Shown piece after piece: positions 11,601 through 22,196 of a stretch of 64,000 nucleotides of DNA. Position 1 is the first letter of the stretch, and each line of letters opens with the position of its first letter. Below the pieces are notes generated by a model, which was given only the letters and a program-made list of their open reading frames with translations, was not told the DNA's origin and ran no database searches. The translations under genes and the position numbers were made by a program. Source of the DNA: Spisula solida (taxonomy: Eukaryota > Mollusca > Bivalvia > Venerida > Mactridae); assembly GCA_947247005.1 (NCBI GenBank), contig OX365944.1, forward strand, positions 25,085,501 to 25,149,500. Direction: 5' to 3'.

Positions 11601-14600
11601 TAGAAGTGTTGTCCATTCAATCACTGTGGCACCTATACTGTTGTATTTTAAAGTTTTGTTGTATTTTCAGTTTTTACAGAATATCACTCATCATGACCAT
11701 AAACATCTTGTACATCTCTTATCAGGCTCTATGGCAGGTAAGGCTAAAACAAATCAATATTGTGACTCTGGTAACACGCTAAAAAAGGCTAGGTACATGT
11801 AGGTATTGATAAACATTTAATTTTTAGCTCCACTATTTGTAGAATAAGGGGAGCTATTGCAGTCACCCGAGCGTTGGCGTCGGCGTAACACTTTTGTTAG
11901 CTCACCTGTCACAAAGTGACAAGGTGAGCTTTTGTGATCGCTCTTCGTCCATCGTCCGTCCGTCCGTTCACAATTGCTTGTGAACACACTAGAGGTCACA
12001 AATTTAGCCTAATCTTTATGAAACTTGGTCACAATGATCATCTCAACAAAATCTAGGCCAAGTTCGATATTGGGTCATCTGGGGTCAAAAACTAGGTCAA
12101 ATCATAGAAAAACCTTGTGAACACATTAGAGGTCACAATTTTGACTTAATCTTTATGAAACTTGATCACAATGATCATCTCTATAAAATCTAGGTCAAGT
12201 TCGATATTGGGTCATCCGGGGTCAAAATCTAGGTCACAAGGTCAAATCATAGATAAACCTTGTGTAGTCACTAGAGGTCACAATTTTGGTCTAATATTTA
12301 TGAAACTTGGTCACAATGATCATCTCAACGGAATCTAGGTCAAGTTCGATATTGGGTCATCAGGGGTCAAAAACTAGGTCACAAGGTCAAATCATAGAAA
12401 AACCTTGTGTAGTCACTAGAGGTCACAATTTTGACCTAGTCTTTATGAAACTTGGTCACAATGATCATCTCAACAAAATCTAGGTCAAGTTCGATATTGG
12501 GTCATCTGGGGTCAAAAACTAGGTCACAAGGTCAAATCATAGATAAACCTTGTGTAGTCACTAGAGGTCACAATTTTGGTCTAATCTTTATGAGACTTGG
12601 TCACAATGATCATCGCAATAAAATCTAGGTCAAGTTCGATAATGGGTCATCTGGGGTCAAAAACTAGGTCACAAGGTCAAATAATAGAAAAACCTTGTGT
12701 AGTCACTAGAGGTCACAGTTTTAGCATAATCTTTACGAAACTTGGTCACAATGATCTACACAACCAAATCTAGGTCAAGTTTGATATTGGGTCATCCGGG
12801 GTCAAAAACTAGGTCACAAGATCAAATCATAGAAAAACCTTGTGTAGTCACAAGAGGTCCCAGTTTTGGCCTGATCTTTACGAAACTTAGTCACAATGAT
12901 CATAACAACAAAATCGAGGTCGAGTTCGATAATGGGTCATCTGGGGTCAAAAACTAGGTCACAAGGTCAAATCATAGAAATACCTTGCGTAGTCACTAGA
13001 GGTCACAATTTTTGTCTAATCTTTATGAAACTCGGTCACAATGATCATCTCCAAAAAATCTAGATCAAGTTCGATATTGGGTCATCTGGGGACAAAAACT
13101 AGGTCACAAGGTCAAATAATAGAAAAACCTTGTGTAGTCACTAGAGGTCACAGTTTTGGCCTGATCTTTACGAAACATGGTCACAATGATCATCTCAACA
13201 AAATCTAGGTCAAGTCCTATATTGGTTTATCTGGGGTCAAAAACTAGGTCATTAGGTCAAATCATATAAAAACCTTTTGTAGTCACTAGAGGTCACAATA
13301 TTTGCCTAATCTGTATAAAACTTGGTCACAATGATCATCTTAACAAAATCTAGGTTAAATTCGAAAGGTGAGCGACCTAGGTACAGGTTTTTTAACCTCT
13401 TATATTATCTAAGTCCTTTGAGATATTGCTTTCATACTTTGCATACTGGTTTGTCACCATGACCCAAACCCATATGCAAGAGTGGGTAACTCTATCAGGC
13501 ATTTTGTTTAAATTATGCCCCCTTTTTTCAACTTAGTGCAAATGTGCAAATGTTAAAGTTTAGGTACAGGTTTTTATGCCCCCGTATCGATAGATCAGGA
13601 GGCATATAGTGATTCACCTGTCCGTCCGTCCTGGTTAACCCAAATTGACCGTTTCTTCTAGCATTATTATGGCTTGCTACAAAGCTTCCAAACTTGCATG
13701 GATGTTGTATATGAACACTCTCCACACACCTGTATCACCTGACCCCATTTTGACCTTCACCTTGACCTAATTTTGGACTTAGACTTATTTATGGACAAGG
13801 CTTCCACAGGGGGCATAAGCGTTTATTGAACGCAGTCTTGTTTCACTTCTAATATTTTCAAAGTGCATTCACATATTGCTTTACATACTTGTTCACCATC
13901 ATGACCCCAACCAATACACAGGGGTAGGTAACTCTATTAAGCATTTTGTTGAAATTATGCCCCCAGGCCCTGTTGGACTTGGAAATGCAAATGTTAAAGT
14001 TTAGGTACAGGTTTTTTAACCTCTAATATGTTCAAAGTGCATTGATATATTGCTTTGATACTTTGCATACTTGTTCACAGTCATGACCCCAACCCCTACA
14101 CAGGAGAAGATAACTATTAGCATTTGTTGAAATTATGCCCCCTTTTGGACTAAGAAATGCTTATTTGTTAACCTTCATGACCAAGAGGACATACACATGA
14201 GTAAGTAATGGTCCTGCATAATTTGTCCAAATTATCCCCCTTTTTCGACTTAGAAGCCCAACCTCTACACAGCAGAGGTAAATGCTGCTGTTATGAAGCA
14301 TTTTGTTTTGAATATACAGTAAAGTTACACCTAACGACCAGTCTGATAATGCGACCGTCCCGCTATTACGACCGATTTTTAAAAGAACCAAATAATTTTG
14401 TTCTATATTCAATTGAATTAAGGTCCTATAATGCGACCGGTCCGCTATTCCGTATAATGACCAATTTAACCAGTCCCATTGTGTCAATTCCCACTGTGTT
14501 TGGTCTCGCTAATACGACCAATGATGTGTCAAGTATAATTTTGTGTAAACACTTTTATTCACACCTACGCGTATCTCCGGGGCGCTTGAAAATCATCTTG

Positions 14601-17600
14601 CACCTTGATCAAGGTCGCGGGGCGCTTGAATTACAGTCAGGAGGGTAACATACCAGCTCAGCAAGAGATCGAAGACGCCGTATTGAAACTTGTGTGTCCA
14701 TTTATGACAGGCAATTAAATGTCAATTAGATTATATAAACAATCGATAATTGCCTGGGGCAGCATGCATGACTGGCAAACAAGCAGATTAACCAATTTAA
14801 GACACTGATTAGCATCAATTAAATGTCACTAAAGTTGTGAAAAACGTGTTGAATTTGCCGACGATAAAAATAAATTGTCTTCTATTACGGTACGGTTTAA
14901 AGTCAGGTACGATACGGCGTCACGGAATTTCGTTACCAACGTAGATCGTTCAGAAAATTGTTAATAACGAAGAGCATTAATGTAGTTTATATTAATCAAT
15001 AAACCATTCCTTAAATATATTTTGGGTCAAATCATAACAAAGAAATCACCATTTTATTCTCAAGAACGATTCAAATCACGGTCTGTTATTGTAACTTGCA
15101 TAGTATTCGGACATCTTCAAAATTGGGATAAATTGTGCTTCAGAAAATATAAGCATTATTGCTGCCTAATAATGCAGTTTTAATTAATATATATATTATA
15201 TATATATATTATAATTGTTTTAATTAAATGTGTATGCTGTACATTGTTTTTGTTTTTATTATATATGTATATTAGCTTCAAAGACAATGTTTACCAGTAT
15301 ATAACAACCAGTACTAGCTTCTTCGAGATACATAAACACAGACTCGCTATTAAGACCGACTTGCTATTAAGACCACTTTTTGTCAGAACGGTCGGTGGTC
15401 TTAATAGCGGAACTTTACTGTATAATGATTGTACTATCCCAGCATGGTGCTGCGAAAAGTGGAGCGCGCTGTTCGTGGACAGCTCTAGTTAAAATTATTT
15501 CATGTACTTTAAGTTCAAGATTCACAAATGCCTTAACAGCAATATTTGTTCGTTTTTAGCTCCACTATTCGTAGAATAAGGGGAGCTATTGCAGTCACCC
15601 GAGCGTCGGCGTATCACTTTTGTTATAGTTTAGGTACAGGTTTTTTAACCTCTTATATTCACTAAGTCTTTTAAGATATTGCTTTCATACTTTGCATTCA
15701 TGTTCACCATCATGACCCCAACGCATATGCAGGAGTAGGTAACTGTATCAGGCATTTTGTTAAAATTATGCCTTTTTTTCTACTTAGTGCAAATAGTGCA
15801 AATGTTAAAGTTTAGGTACAGGTTTTTTAACCTCTAATATCTTCATAGTGCATTGACATATTGCTTTAATACTTTGCATACTTGTTCACCATCATGACCC
15901 CAATCCATACACAGGGGTAGGTAACTCTATTAAGCATTTTGTTGAAGTTATGTCCCCTTTTTTCAACTTAGTGCAAATGTTAAAGTTTAGGTACAGGTTT
16001 TTTTACCTCTAATATTTTCAAAGTGCATTCACATATTGCTTTGCATACTTGTTCTCCATCATGACCCCAACCCCTACACAGGGTAGGGTAACTCTATCGA
16101 GCATTTTGTTGAAATGATGCACCCTTTTGGACTTGGAAATGCAAATGTTAAAGTTTAGGTACAGGTTTTTTAACCTCTAATATCTTCAAAGTGCATTGAC
16201 ATATTGCTTTAATATTTTGCATACTTGTTCACCATCATGACCTCAACCCATACACAGGGGTAGGTAACTCTATTAAGCAGTTTGGTGAAATTATGTCCCC
16301 TTTTTCAACTTAGTGCAAATGTTAAAGTTTAGGTACAGGTTTTTTCACCTCTAATATTTTCAAAGTGAATTTATATATTGCTATGCATACTTGTTCTCCA
16401 TCATGACCCCAACCCCTACACAGGGGTAGGTAACTCTATCAAGCATTTTGTTGAAATGATGCACCCTTTTGGACTTGAAAATGCAAATGTTAAAGTTTAG
16501 GTACAGGTTTTTTAACCTCTTATATCTTCAAAGTGCATTGGTATATTGCTTTGATACTTCGCAAACTTGTTCACCAGCATGACCCCAACCCCTACACTGG
16601 AGAAGATAACTATTTAGCATTTTGTTGAAATTATGCCCCGTTTTGGACTTAGAAAGGCTTATTTATTTGCCATCATGTCCTAGAGGACCTACACATGAGT
16701 AGGTAACAGTCCTGCATAATTTGTCCAAATTATCCCCCTTTTTCGACTTAGAAGCCCTAACCTCTACACAGCAGAGGTAAATGCTGCTGTTATGAAGCAT
16801 TTTGTTTTGAATATATAATGATTGTACTATCCCAGCATAGTGCTGCGAATAGTGGAGCGCGCTGTTCGTGGACAGCTCTTGTTCCAAATCATCCCCCTTT
16901 TTCGACTTAGAAGCCCCAACCTCTACACAGCAGAGGTAAATGCTGCTGTTATGAAGCATTTTGTTTTGAATATATAATGATTGTACTATCCCAGCATGGT
17001 GCTGCGAATAGTGGAGCGCGCTGTTCGTGGACAGCTCTAGTTAAAATTATTTCATGTACTTAAAGTTCAATTTTTCACAAATGCCTTAACTTAATTTAGG
17101 ATTAGAACAAGAAGGGTAGTTGGGTTACCAGAACAGCAATATTTGTTCGTTTTTGCTAAGTCACTACTAACAGTTTATTACAATATGGTTTTATATCACC
17201 AAACAGCCAGTGTCATAATTATAGTTACAGCTGTATGCTTACTTGAGCCTGGTGGTTTGTAACATCATACTAATCACAAAATTTAAATAAAATTGGGGAC
17301 TAGTCTCTCTTTTATATGCTGATGTATTCACAATTGACTGCAGGAAAATTAGTATACATCAAAGTGTTCAATTCATGGTGAACTTTTATGAATAAAACAG
17401 AATAGTGTAAAATCATTGATATTCATGGAGGATTTAATTTCATGAATTTCGTGGATGACCTAAACCACAAAATTTAATCCCCAATGAATAATTATGCCAA
17501 TAAATATGTCAAGTTTACAGTAGCTGTCATACTTGCTTTCAAGTTAAGTCAGGTAAAAGATGGGGTTTTTGGAAGTTTTCTTGCATATATCAACATGTAA

Positions 17601-20600
17601 TAAAACAATTGTTAATGTTTGAATGATTGATTGCTTAAAAATTGTGTGAAATTGAACTTGGAATTTTTCCCTGAAATCAGAAATAACGTCCCAACAAAAT
17701 GGTCTCTTTCACCAAAACCACGACATTTTGTCCTATTGAAATTAAATAACTTTACAGTTAAGCTTATTACCAAATGTGGGCACTCTCCAATTGTTACTAT
17801 TTAGATATGTACTCAAAGTAATATTGTGTTCACCTTGTGCAGATCTGTCATATGTTCAAAACCAACAGTTTAGTTTATTCAGGGGTCCTACTATTCTGGA
17901 ATAATCCGGAAATCTGGACTTGCTGCAACAGAAAGAATAAACTTTTCCGGAAAAAAAAAGATATTTTATGAAGTATTGACTGACTTATGGTCAGAATAGA
18001 AGTTTTGGTGTAGGGGTGTGTGCTTATGCTACCCAGAACTGACTTGCATCTAATTATCAGGATTGGGTATTATGCCCCAGTAGGACCCCTGTTTGTGAGT
18101 AACATCTCTATACATATACGCAGAGGTTGCATTTGCCACGGGAGTAGTGATTTTGACTGTTGGAATTTTCAAAAAGCCACATTTTGACCCACAAGTTTTT
18201 GGTTTGAAGGGTCATTTTATCTTAGAATCATGGATATTTTGTCTATAAAATGTTAAATTTAGTCAAAAGTATCAAAATTACCCTTCATATTAAAAAACTA
18301 CGGGAACCCCTGTGTATAATAATTGACTCACATCATCATGCTGTAATATCAAAGATTTTGTGTCTATGTCCATGAAACGCATGTATTATTTTCCAGGTAT
18401 GACTGCTGTGTTAGCCACATATCCACTGGATGTTATGAGGGCAAGAATCGCCTTCCAGCTGAAAGGAGAACATATATATGACGGTGTTCTAAGTACAGTG
18501 AAAACAATATCAGAACAGGAAGGAAAACTAGCATTGTTTCGAGGCATTGTACCCACACTCCTGGGCATGGTACCTTATGGAGGTATAAAATTATTGTCCT
18601 GGGTACTGTTTATCAAAGCACTTACGAAAATATTAAAGTTACGCTCAAATTAAAATTCTTCATAATTCTTTCACAACTGCAAATTGTTGATGGATATGGT
18701 TTATAGGAGTAACTGAATGATTATTAGTATTGCAGCTCCATTTACCACACTTAATAATTGAAAACAAATTATGAAGAATTTAAATTTGATTAAAGTATAA
18801 GTTTTCCGTAAGTGCTTTGATAAAACAGTACCCTGGGGTGGTATTCAATATTGATCTTATTTAGTTGGAGAAACAGGATAGCCAATCATAAATTATCCCC
18901 TGTTACTGACCACGAGTTTAATATGATGTAATCTGATTGGTCTTATGTAGTTATTTACCATCACAAGGAGAGTCCATACTGACAGGGCTGATAACTCTGT
19001 GACCAATATTTGTGGAGTTATCTGCCCTTGTTTGGACTTAGTACATAGAAATAGTGGCACATTTTACACATAAACTGAATTTTCTCAAACACTATCAACG
19101 CTTTCAACTTGAAAGTCAGTACACTTGTGGAATGTGATTACCTACATCTACTGACAAAGAGGAAACAACTCTATACAGCATTTTATAAGAGTAATTCCCC
19201 TTTTCTGACTGTGAATCTTTACAAAAATGTCAATTACTCGAAGACTATCGAAGATATCCACTTGAAACTCAACATAGTTATTGACTATCACAGGGGGAGT
19301 TCATACAGCCAAGGCTGATAACTCTGTGACCAATATATATGAGTTATCTGCCCTTGTTACTCTTAGAACTTTGACTCACAGATAAGGTTACTATGAAGTA
19401 CGCGAAAGTCGAGCGTCCAGCACTCGTGGGCGGTGCTCTTGTTTTAATCGGTTTTGGTTAGTTAACGTAAGATGGATGTGAATATTGATTTCTTGCCACT
19501 TATTACATAGTATCTAAGTTTGAGTAATATTACTTGATTTTTAAAACTAGGACCTCAAGATTCGCATACTTTACGTTTTGGGTATCCCTGAAAAATTTGG
19601 GAGGGATCACATTTAATAAATGATTTAGATTTGAACCGAAACAAATGGATAAAAATTATGATTGTCAAAGTACATGTATAAATATTGTTATTGCTTTATG
19701 TTGCAGGTTTATCATTTTACACTTTTGAGACTTCTAAAGCATTCCTGTTGGACTATTTTCCTGAACGATTTGGAAGTACACAGACTTCTGGTGCTCTTGT
19801 TCTTATTCTACCTGGTAAACTTCTATGTGGTAGTATTGCTGGAGCTGTGGCACAGTCTGTTGTGTAAGTAATATATCAACCGGCAAACCTGTTTATCTGG
19901 TCTGTCACCTGGAGCCCGTTGTCTAACCAAGCTGCTTCCAAATTGCACTATCGAGCGCTTTCCTACGTCTATGCAATGAGGACATGCTACCAGTGAGCAG
20001 TTCTTGCCAATAGCATACTGTTTCTTAACACTTTGCTAGGCTAGCGCTACCAAGCGCTTTCTTGTGCAAGGGTAACATATAATTTTCCCGCTTTGTCTGT
20101 TTTTTTGAAGCAAGTTGTTTCCTAGCATAGTGCTACCGAGTGACCAGTAGCGGTTTGGTTAGGCAACGGGCTCCTTACTTAAACAATCACCTGTCCTAAG
20201 CAAACAATACCAAATCTGCTCCCATGGTTAGTTCACATGATATGGTTACCTGGGAATATTGAGTTGGATTATCAGTCGGTGCAGGTCTTACTCTTTCATG
20301 AAAATTTGACAAAAATTAGGAGAAGTTAGTGGTTCCTTGTTGAAGGGTAAATCAGTACTGGTTGGAGATACAGTCCAGGAAAAACTGGTTTGATGAATCG
20401 GCCACCATATATAACTGAACAACATTGAGATAAATAAACAAACCAATTCCAGTGAAATGACAATTGTTAATTAAGTAATTAATTAAGTATGATAATGATT
20501 TTGAAAGTAAACTAAGACTGCTTATCACATGTTTGACTGTATCTGATATAAGTTGTAATCTAGGATTTTAAGAGGTCCCTTGTTATTTGTCTTATGTACC

Positions 20601-22196
20601 GGGTAAATACTCAATAATAGACACTGTACCTCAGCAGACGTCACTCCTCCTTATTATATGTCGAAGGCTTTCATCATGCATAGCCAATTCAGTGGACAAT
20701 GTGTATATATAAGTGGTATAATGTTAATTGTGTATATGTATAACTTCAACGCGATTACTTGCAATACACAAACAAACACAAAATTCGCTATATTTATCGT
20801 TTCTGAATATTTAGGAGCATGCAAACTTAATATGTTGTGGCAAACGTTTGAATGCTTTCATAGGCAAATGTTACGGTCCTTGATTTTAATCCATAACAAA
20901 AATATAGGCAATGTTGTGTTTGTTTTTGTACAGCAATTCATCGCATTGGAGTTATACACGTTTACATCATATTTTGAAAGTACTTCATATATTATATTTT
21001 CCACAGATATCCTTTAGACGTGGCTAGAAGGAAAATACAACTATCTACAATGTTGTGTGAACCGGATAAATATAAAAAGTAAGTCAATAAAATTGTTTGA
21101 ATAACACATATAAAACCTCAATAATTAGACCACTTTTGGGACTCTATAGACAGTTTTAATATTGAGCAGGTTTGAATATTGAGCAAGTCTTAATATTTAT
21201 AATTATTTAGCGAGCAGCCCCCCACACCAAGTGCCTTGTTGAAAATTTTCCAATATAAACTATAACTATATATATATAAACTATAAAATATTTGTCTCAG
21301 TGTTCTAGATACAGCCCTAGCAAGTCTTAATATTGAGCAAGTTCCTATTGTAGTGTTTCTTATTGATGAGTGGTTCTTAATATTGATTTGTTCTTAATTT
21401 TTTTTTTTCGGAATTTGTTCTTAATATTGAGTTGGTCTTTATATTGACTGATTCTTAATATTGAGTGGGTCTTTCTATTGAGTGGATCCTAATATGGATC
21501 TAATCATATGTCTGAAAGTAGATAATTCTAAATGAATGTGACTTCAGTATTTGGATTATTTATTAACACCACCTGTACAAACTATTTTGCCATAATGCAA
21601 ACTGTTTATTATTTTTATCAGAATATAAGCCATGCATCTTATGTAATATGATCTATAGAACTTCTTCATTGACTTCAGATTCTGTGAGGTAGAAATCATG
21701 ATAGTGCAACTGAACTATGATATCATACAAAATGTAGTTACATGTTGTCATGATAGTGCAGCTTTGAAGTAATTTTGTAACCATCTTAAGTTAAAGATTA
21801 ATCAACATTAAAGACAAAAGTACTAGTATATGAAATATTTGATATGTAAGATGGTTTTATGCAATGATTTTAAGCTGGTTTGACTGAAATTTGATTGTAC
21901 AACACTTGGTTGCAGTTGAAGGATATATTTGTCAAAATTACCTCCCTTTGACCTGTGTTATTGTGAATTACCTCCCTTTGACCATTAATAACATGTGGAT
22001 TTCATATTTCTACTTTTTCAGTAAATCTTTATGGACAATTTTAAAGACTGTATACAATGAACATGGTGTAAAGAATGGTTTATATCGTGGAATTACCATC
22101 AACTATATTCGTGTTGTACCAATGACTGCCGTGTCGTTTGCCGTGTTTGAGACTATGAAGCAAGCGCTTGGATTAGATACTGGCGTCAGTAGATGA
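8625..22196 (+). CDS. SLC25A16: Mitochondrial carrier, SLC25A16 orthologue (eight exons, complete)
   Basis: Exons: 8625-8688, 9340-9432, 10845-10978, 11671-11737, 18397-18582, 19707-19863, 21007-21078, 22022-22196. Together they give 948 nt (315 residues plus TGA) with every splice phase consistent and GT-AG borders throughout. All three carrier repeats are present: PLDRVK (from residue 34), YPLDVMR (from 128) and YPLDVAR (from 235), each followed by a matching motif (EGFIGLFKG, EGKLALFRG, HGVKNGLYRG). AGCCAKT before the first motif, FQLKGEH in repeat 2 and GKLLCGSIAGAVAQ at the start of repeat 3 resemble vertebrate SLC25A16 (332 residues) more than SLC25A42. SLC25A16 and yeast Leu5p are inner-membrane carriers implicated in coenzyme A or precursor uptake into mitochondria. 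Six transmembrane helices are expected. The start has G at -3 and G at +4. Introns run from 651 to 6659 bp; intron 4 (11738-18396) is swollen by nested mobile elements. Confidence 0.95.
10283..10690. mobile_element. Fragment of pearl/HINE-type element, family 1
   Basis: About 2.5 units of the same 145-bp repeat as in 11899-13380 and 31265-32651 (recurring words AACTTGGTCACAATGA and CTAGGTCACAAGGTCAAATC). Neither terminal inverted repeat is present. It lies in SLC25A16 intron 2 and stops about 155 bp before exon 3. Confidence 0.8.
11899..13380. mobile_element. Pearl/HINE-type element, family 1, with 145-bp core repeats
   Basis: Begins AGCTCACCTGTCAC and folds at once on itself (GTGACAAGGTGAGCT), followed by a CCGT-rich patch and then about nine tandem 145-bp units (for example GGTCAA at 12365, 12510, 12655, 12800, 12945). 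It ends AAAGGTGAGCGACCTAG; the hairpin and TCTTGTT terminus found in the full copy at 31265-32651 are missing, and the sequence passes directly into family 2 sequence. So it is inserted in, and fused to, copy A of family 2. Confidence 0.85.
13575..13842. mobile_element. Pearl/HINE-type element, family 3, copy 1
   Basis: Starts TATGCCCCCGTATCGATAGA and ends GGGGCATAAGCGTTTATTGA then CGCAGTCTTGTT, so TATGCCCC/GGGGCATA form inverted ends. Copies at 24989-25294 and 28339-28607 share both ends and orientation. Flanking family 2 sequence continues on both sides, showing insertion into that element. Confidence 0.75.
14317..15420. mobile_element. Tc1/mariner-superfamily MITE (pogo/Tigger-like ends) with TA target duplication
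   Basis: The ends are CAGTAAAGTT...AACTTTACTG flanked by TA on both sides, with further imperfect inverted repeat (ATTACGACC/GGTCTTAAT types). The intact sister sequence at 16809-16824 shows the empty site GAATATATAATGATTG, exactly as expected for duplication of TA on insertion. Within the 1104 bp there is no transposase frame, only AT-rich filler and two copies of GGGGCGCTTGAA near 14580 and 14618. It is therefore non-autonomous. Confidence 0.85.
15558..17042. mobile_element. Pearl/HINE-type element, family 2, copy B (nearly complete)
   Basis: Runs from TTTTTAGCTCCACTATTCGT to CGAATAGTGGAGC...GACAGCTCTAGTT; GCTCCACTATTCG and CGAATAGTGGAGC are an exact 13-bp inverted repeat. The core has tandem units of alternating length (TTTAGGTACAGG at 15811, 15986, 16154, 16328, 16496: spacings 175, 168, 174, 168). 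The 3' terminal module is present twice in tandem, ending at 16882 (TCTTGTT) and 17042 (TCTAGTT). No protein is encoded. Confidence 0.85.
17395..17530. mobile_element. Possible foldback MITE fragment
   Basis: Contains TAAAATCATTGATATTCATG, then AAATTTAATCCCC and TTTACAGTA, resembling in order the MITE with TTCGCGG arms at 43820-44021, but diverged. Boundaries are uncertain. Confidence 0.3.
17880..18091. mobile_element. hAT-like MITE with CAGGGGTCCTACT ends
   Basis: CAGGGGTCCTACT at the left is mirrored by AGTAGGACCCCTG at the right (13 bp). CAGGGGT ends are common in hAT elements. The interior carries AATCCGGAAATCTGG. A similar element lies at 29212-29477. No clean 8-bp target duplication is visible here. 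Confidence 0.6.
18121..18312. mobile_element. MITE with CAGAGGTT/GAACCCCTG ends, copy 1
   Basis: Shares its interior with 26953-27133 (words CACATTTTGACCC, TTTTGGTTTGAA, AAAAGTATCAAAAT) and has related inverted ends. It ends 84 bp before exon 5 of SLC25A16. Confidence 0.6.
18599..18836. mobile_element. Foldback MITE with ~60-bp inverted arms
   Basis: Left arm CCTGGGTACTGTTTATCAAA and onward is mirrored at the right end (TTTGATAAAACAGTACCCTG) for about 60 bp with a few differences. The element starts 17 bp inside intron 5 of SLC25A16, next to the donor of exon 5. A partial copy is at 41318-41385. Confidence 0.75.
18930..19442. mobile_element. 5'-truncated pearl/HINE-type element, family 4
   Basis: Two related blocks (18948-19045 and 19277-19360) share GGCTGATAACTCTGTGACCA and GAGTTATCTGCCCTTGTT about 330 bp apart, with a third, more diverged unit between. 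The 3' end reads GTCGAGCGTCCAGCACTCG then TGGGCGGTGCTCTTGTT, the same TCTTGTT terminus as families 1-3. No matching 5' end is found. Confidence 0.5.
19911..20174. mobile_element. MITE with 20-bp terminal inverted repeats
   Basis: GGAGCCCGTTGTCTAACCAA at the left is mirrored by TTGGTTAGGCAACGGGCTCC at the right (19 of 20). The 264-bp interior contains internal AGCGCT words. It sits in intron 6 of SLC25A16, 47 bp after the donor. The superfamily is not assigned. Confidence 0.75.
21110..21500. repeat. Degenerate short-unit repeat
   Basis: Loose repetition of TTAATATTGAGCAAGTCTTA-like words, alternating with TTCTTAATATTGA, in SLC25A16 intron 7. Unit length is irregular (about 20-40 bp). Confidence 0.4.

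Larger units (their letters stand above)
11821..15493. mobile_element. Pearl/HINE-type element, family 2, copy A, interrupted by three insertions
   Basis: The 5' end starts TTTTTAGCTCCACTATTTGT with a terminal palindrome (AGCTCC...GGGGAGCT), as in copy B at 15558. The 3' end GAGCGCGCTGTTCGTGGACAG closes at 15493. Between them, family 2 repeat sequence is broken by a family 1 element (11899-13380), a family 3 element (13575-13842) and a Tc1/mariner-like MITE (14317-15420). Removing these leaves segments that align in order with copy B. It lies within SLC25A16 intron 4 and encodes no protein. Confidence 0.8.

Noticed and set aside
14208..14648. 146-codon plus-strand frame and 108-codon minus-strand frame
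   Set aside because: They cross the boundary between the family 2 element and the Tc1-like MITE; they are shadows of transposon ends.
16663..16959. 98-codon minus-strand frame with a duplicated MLHNSSIYLCCVEV segment
   Set aside because: The duplication is the tandem 3' module of the family 2 element, not a protein repeat.
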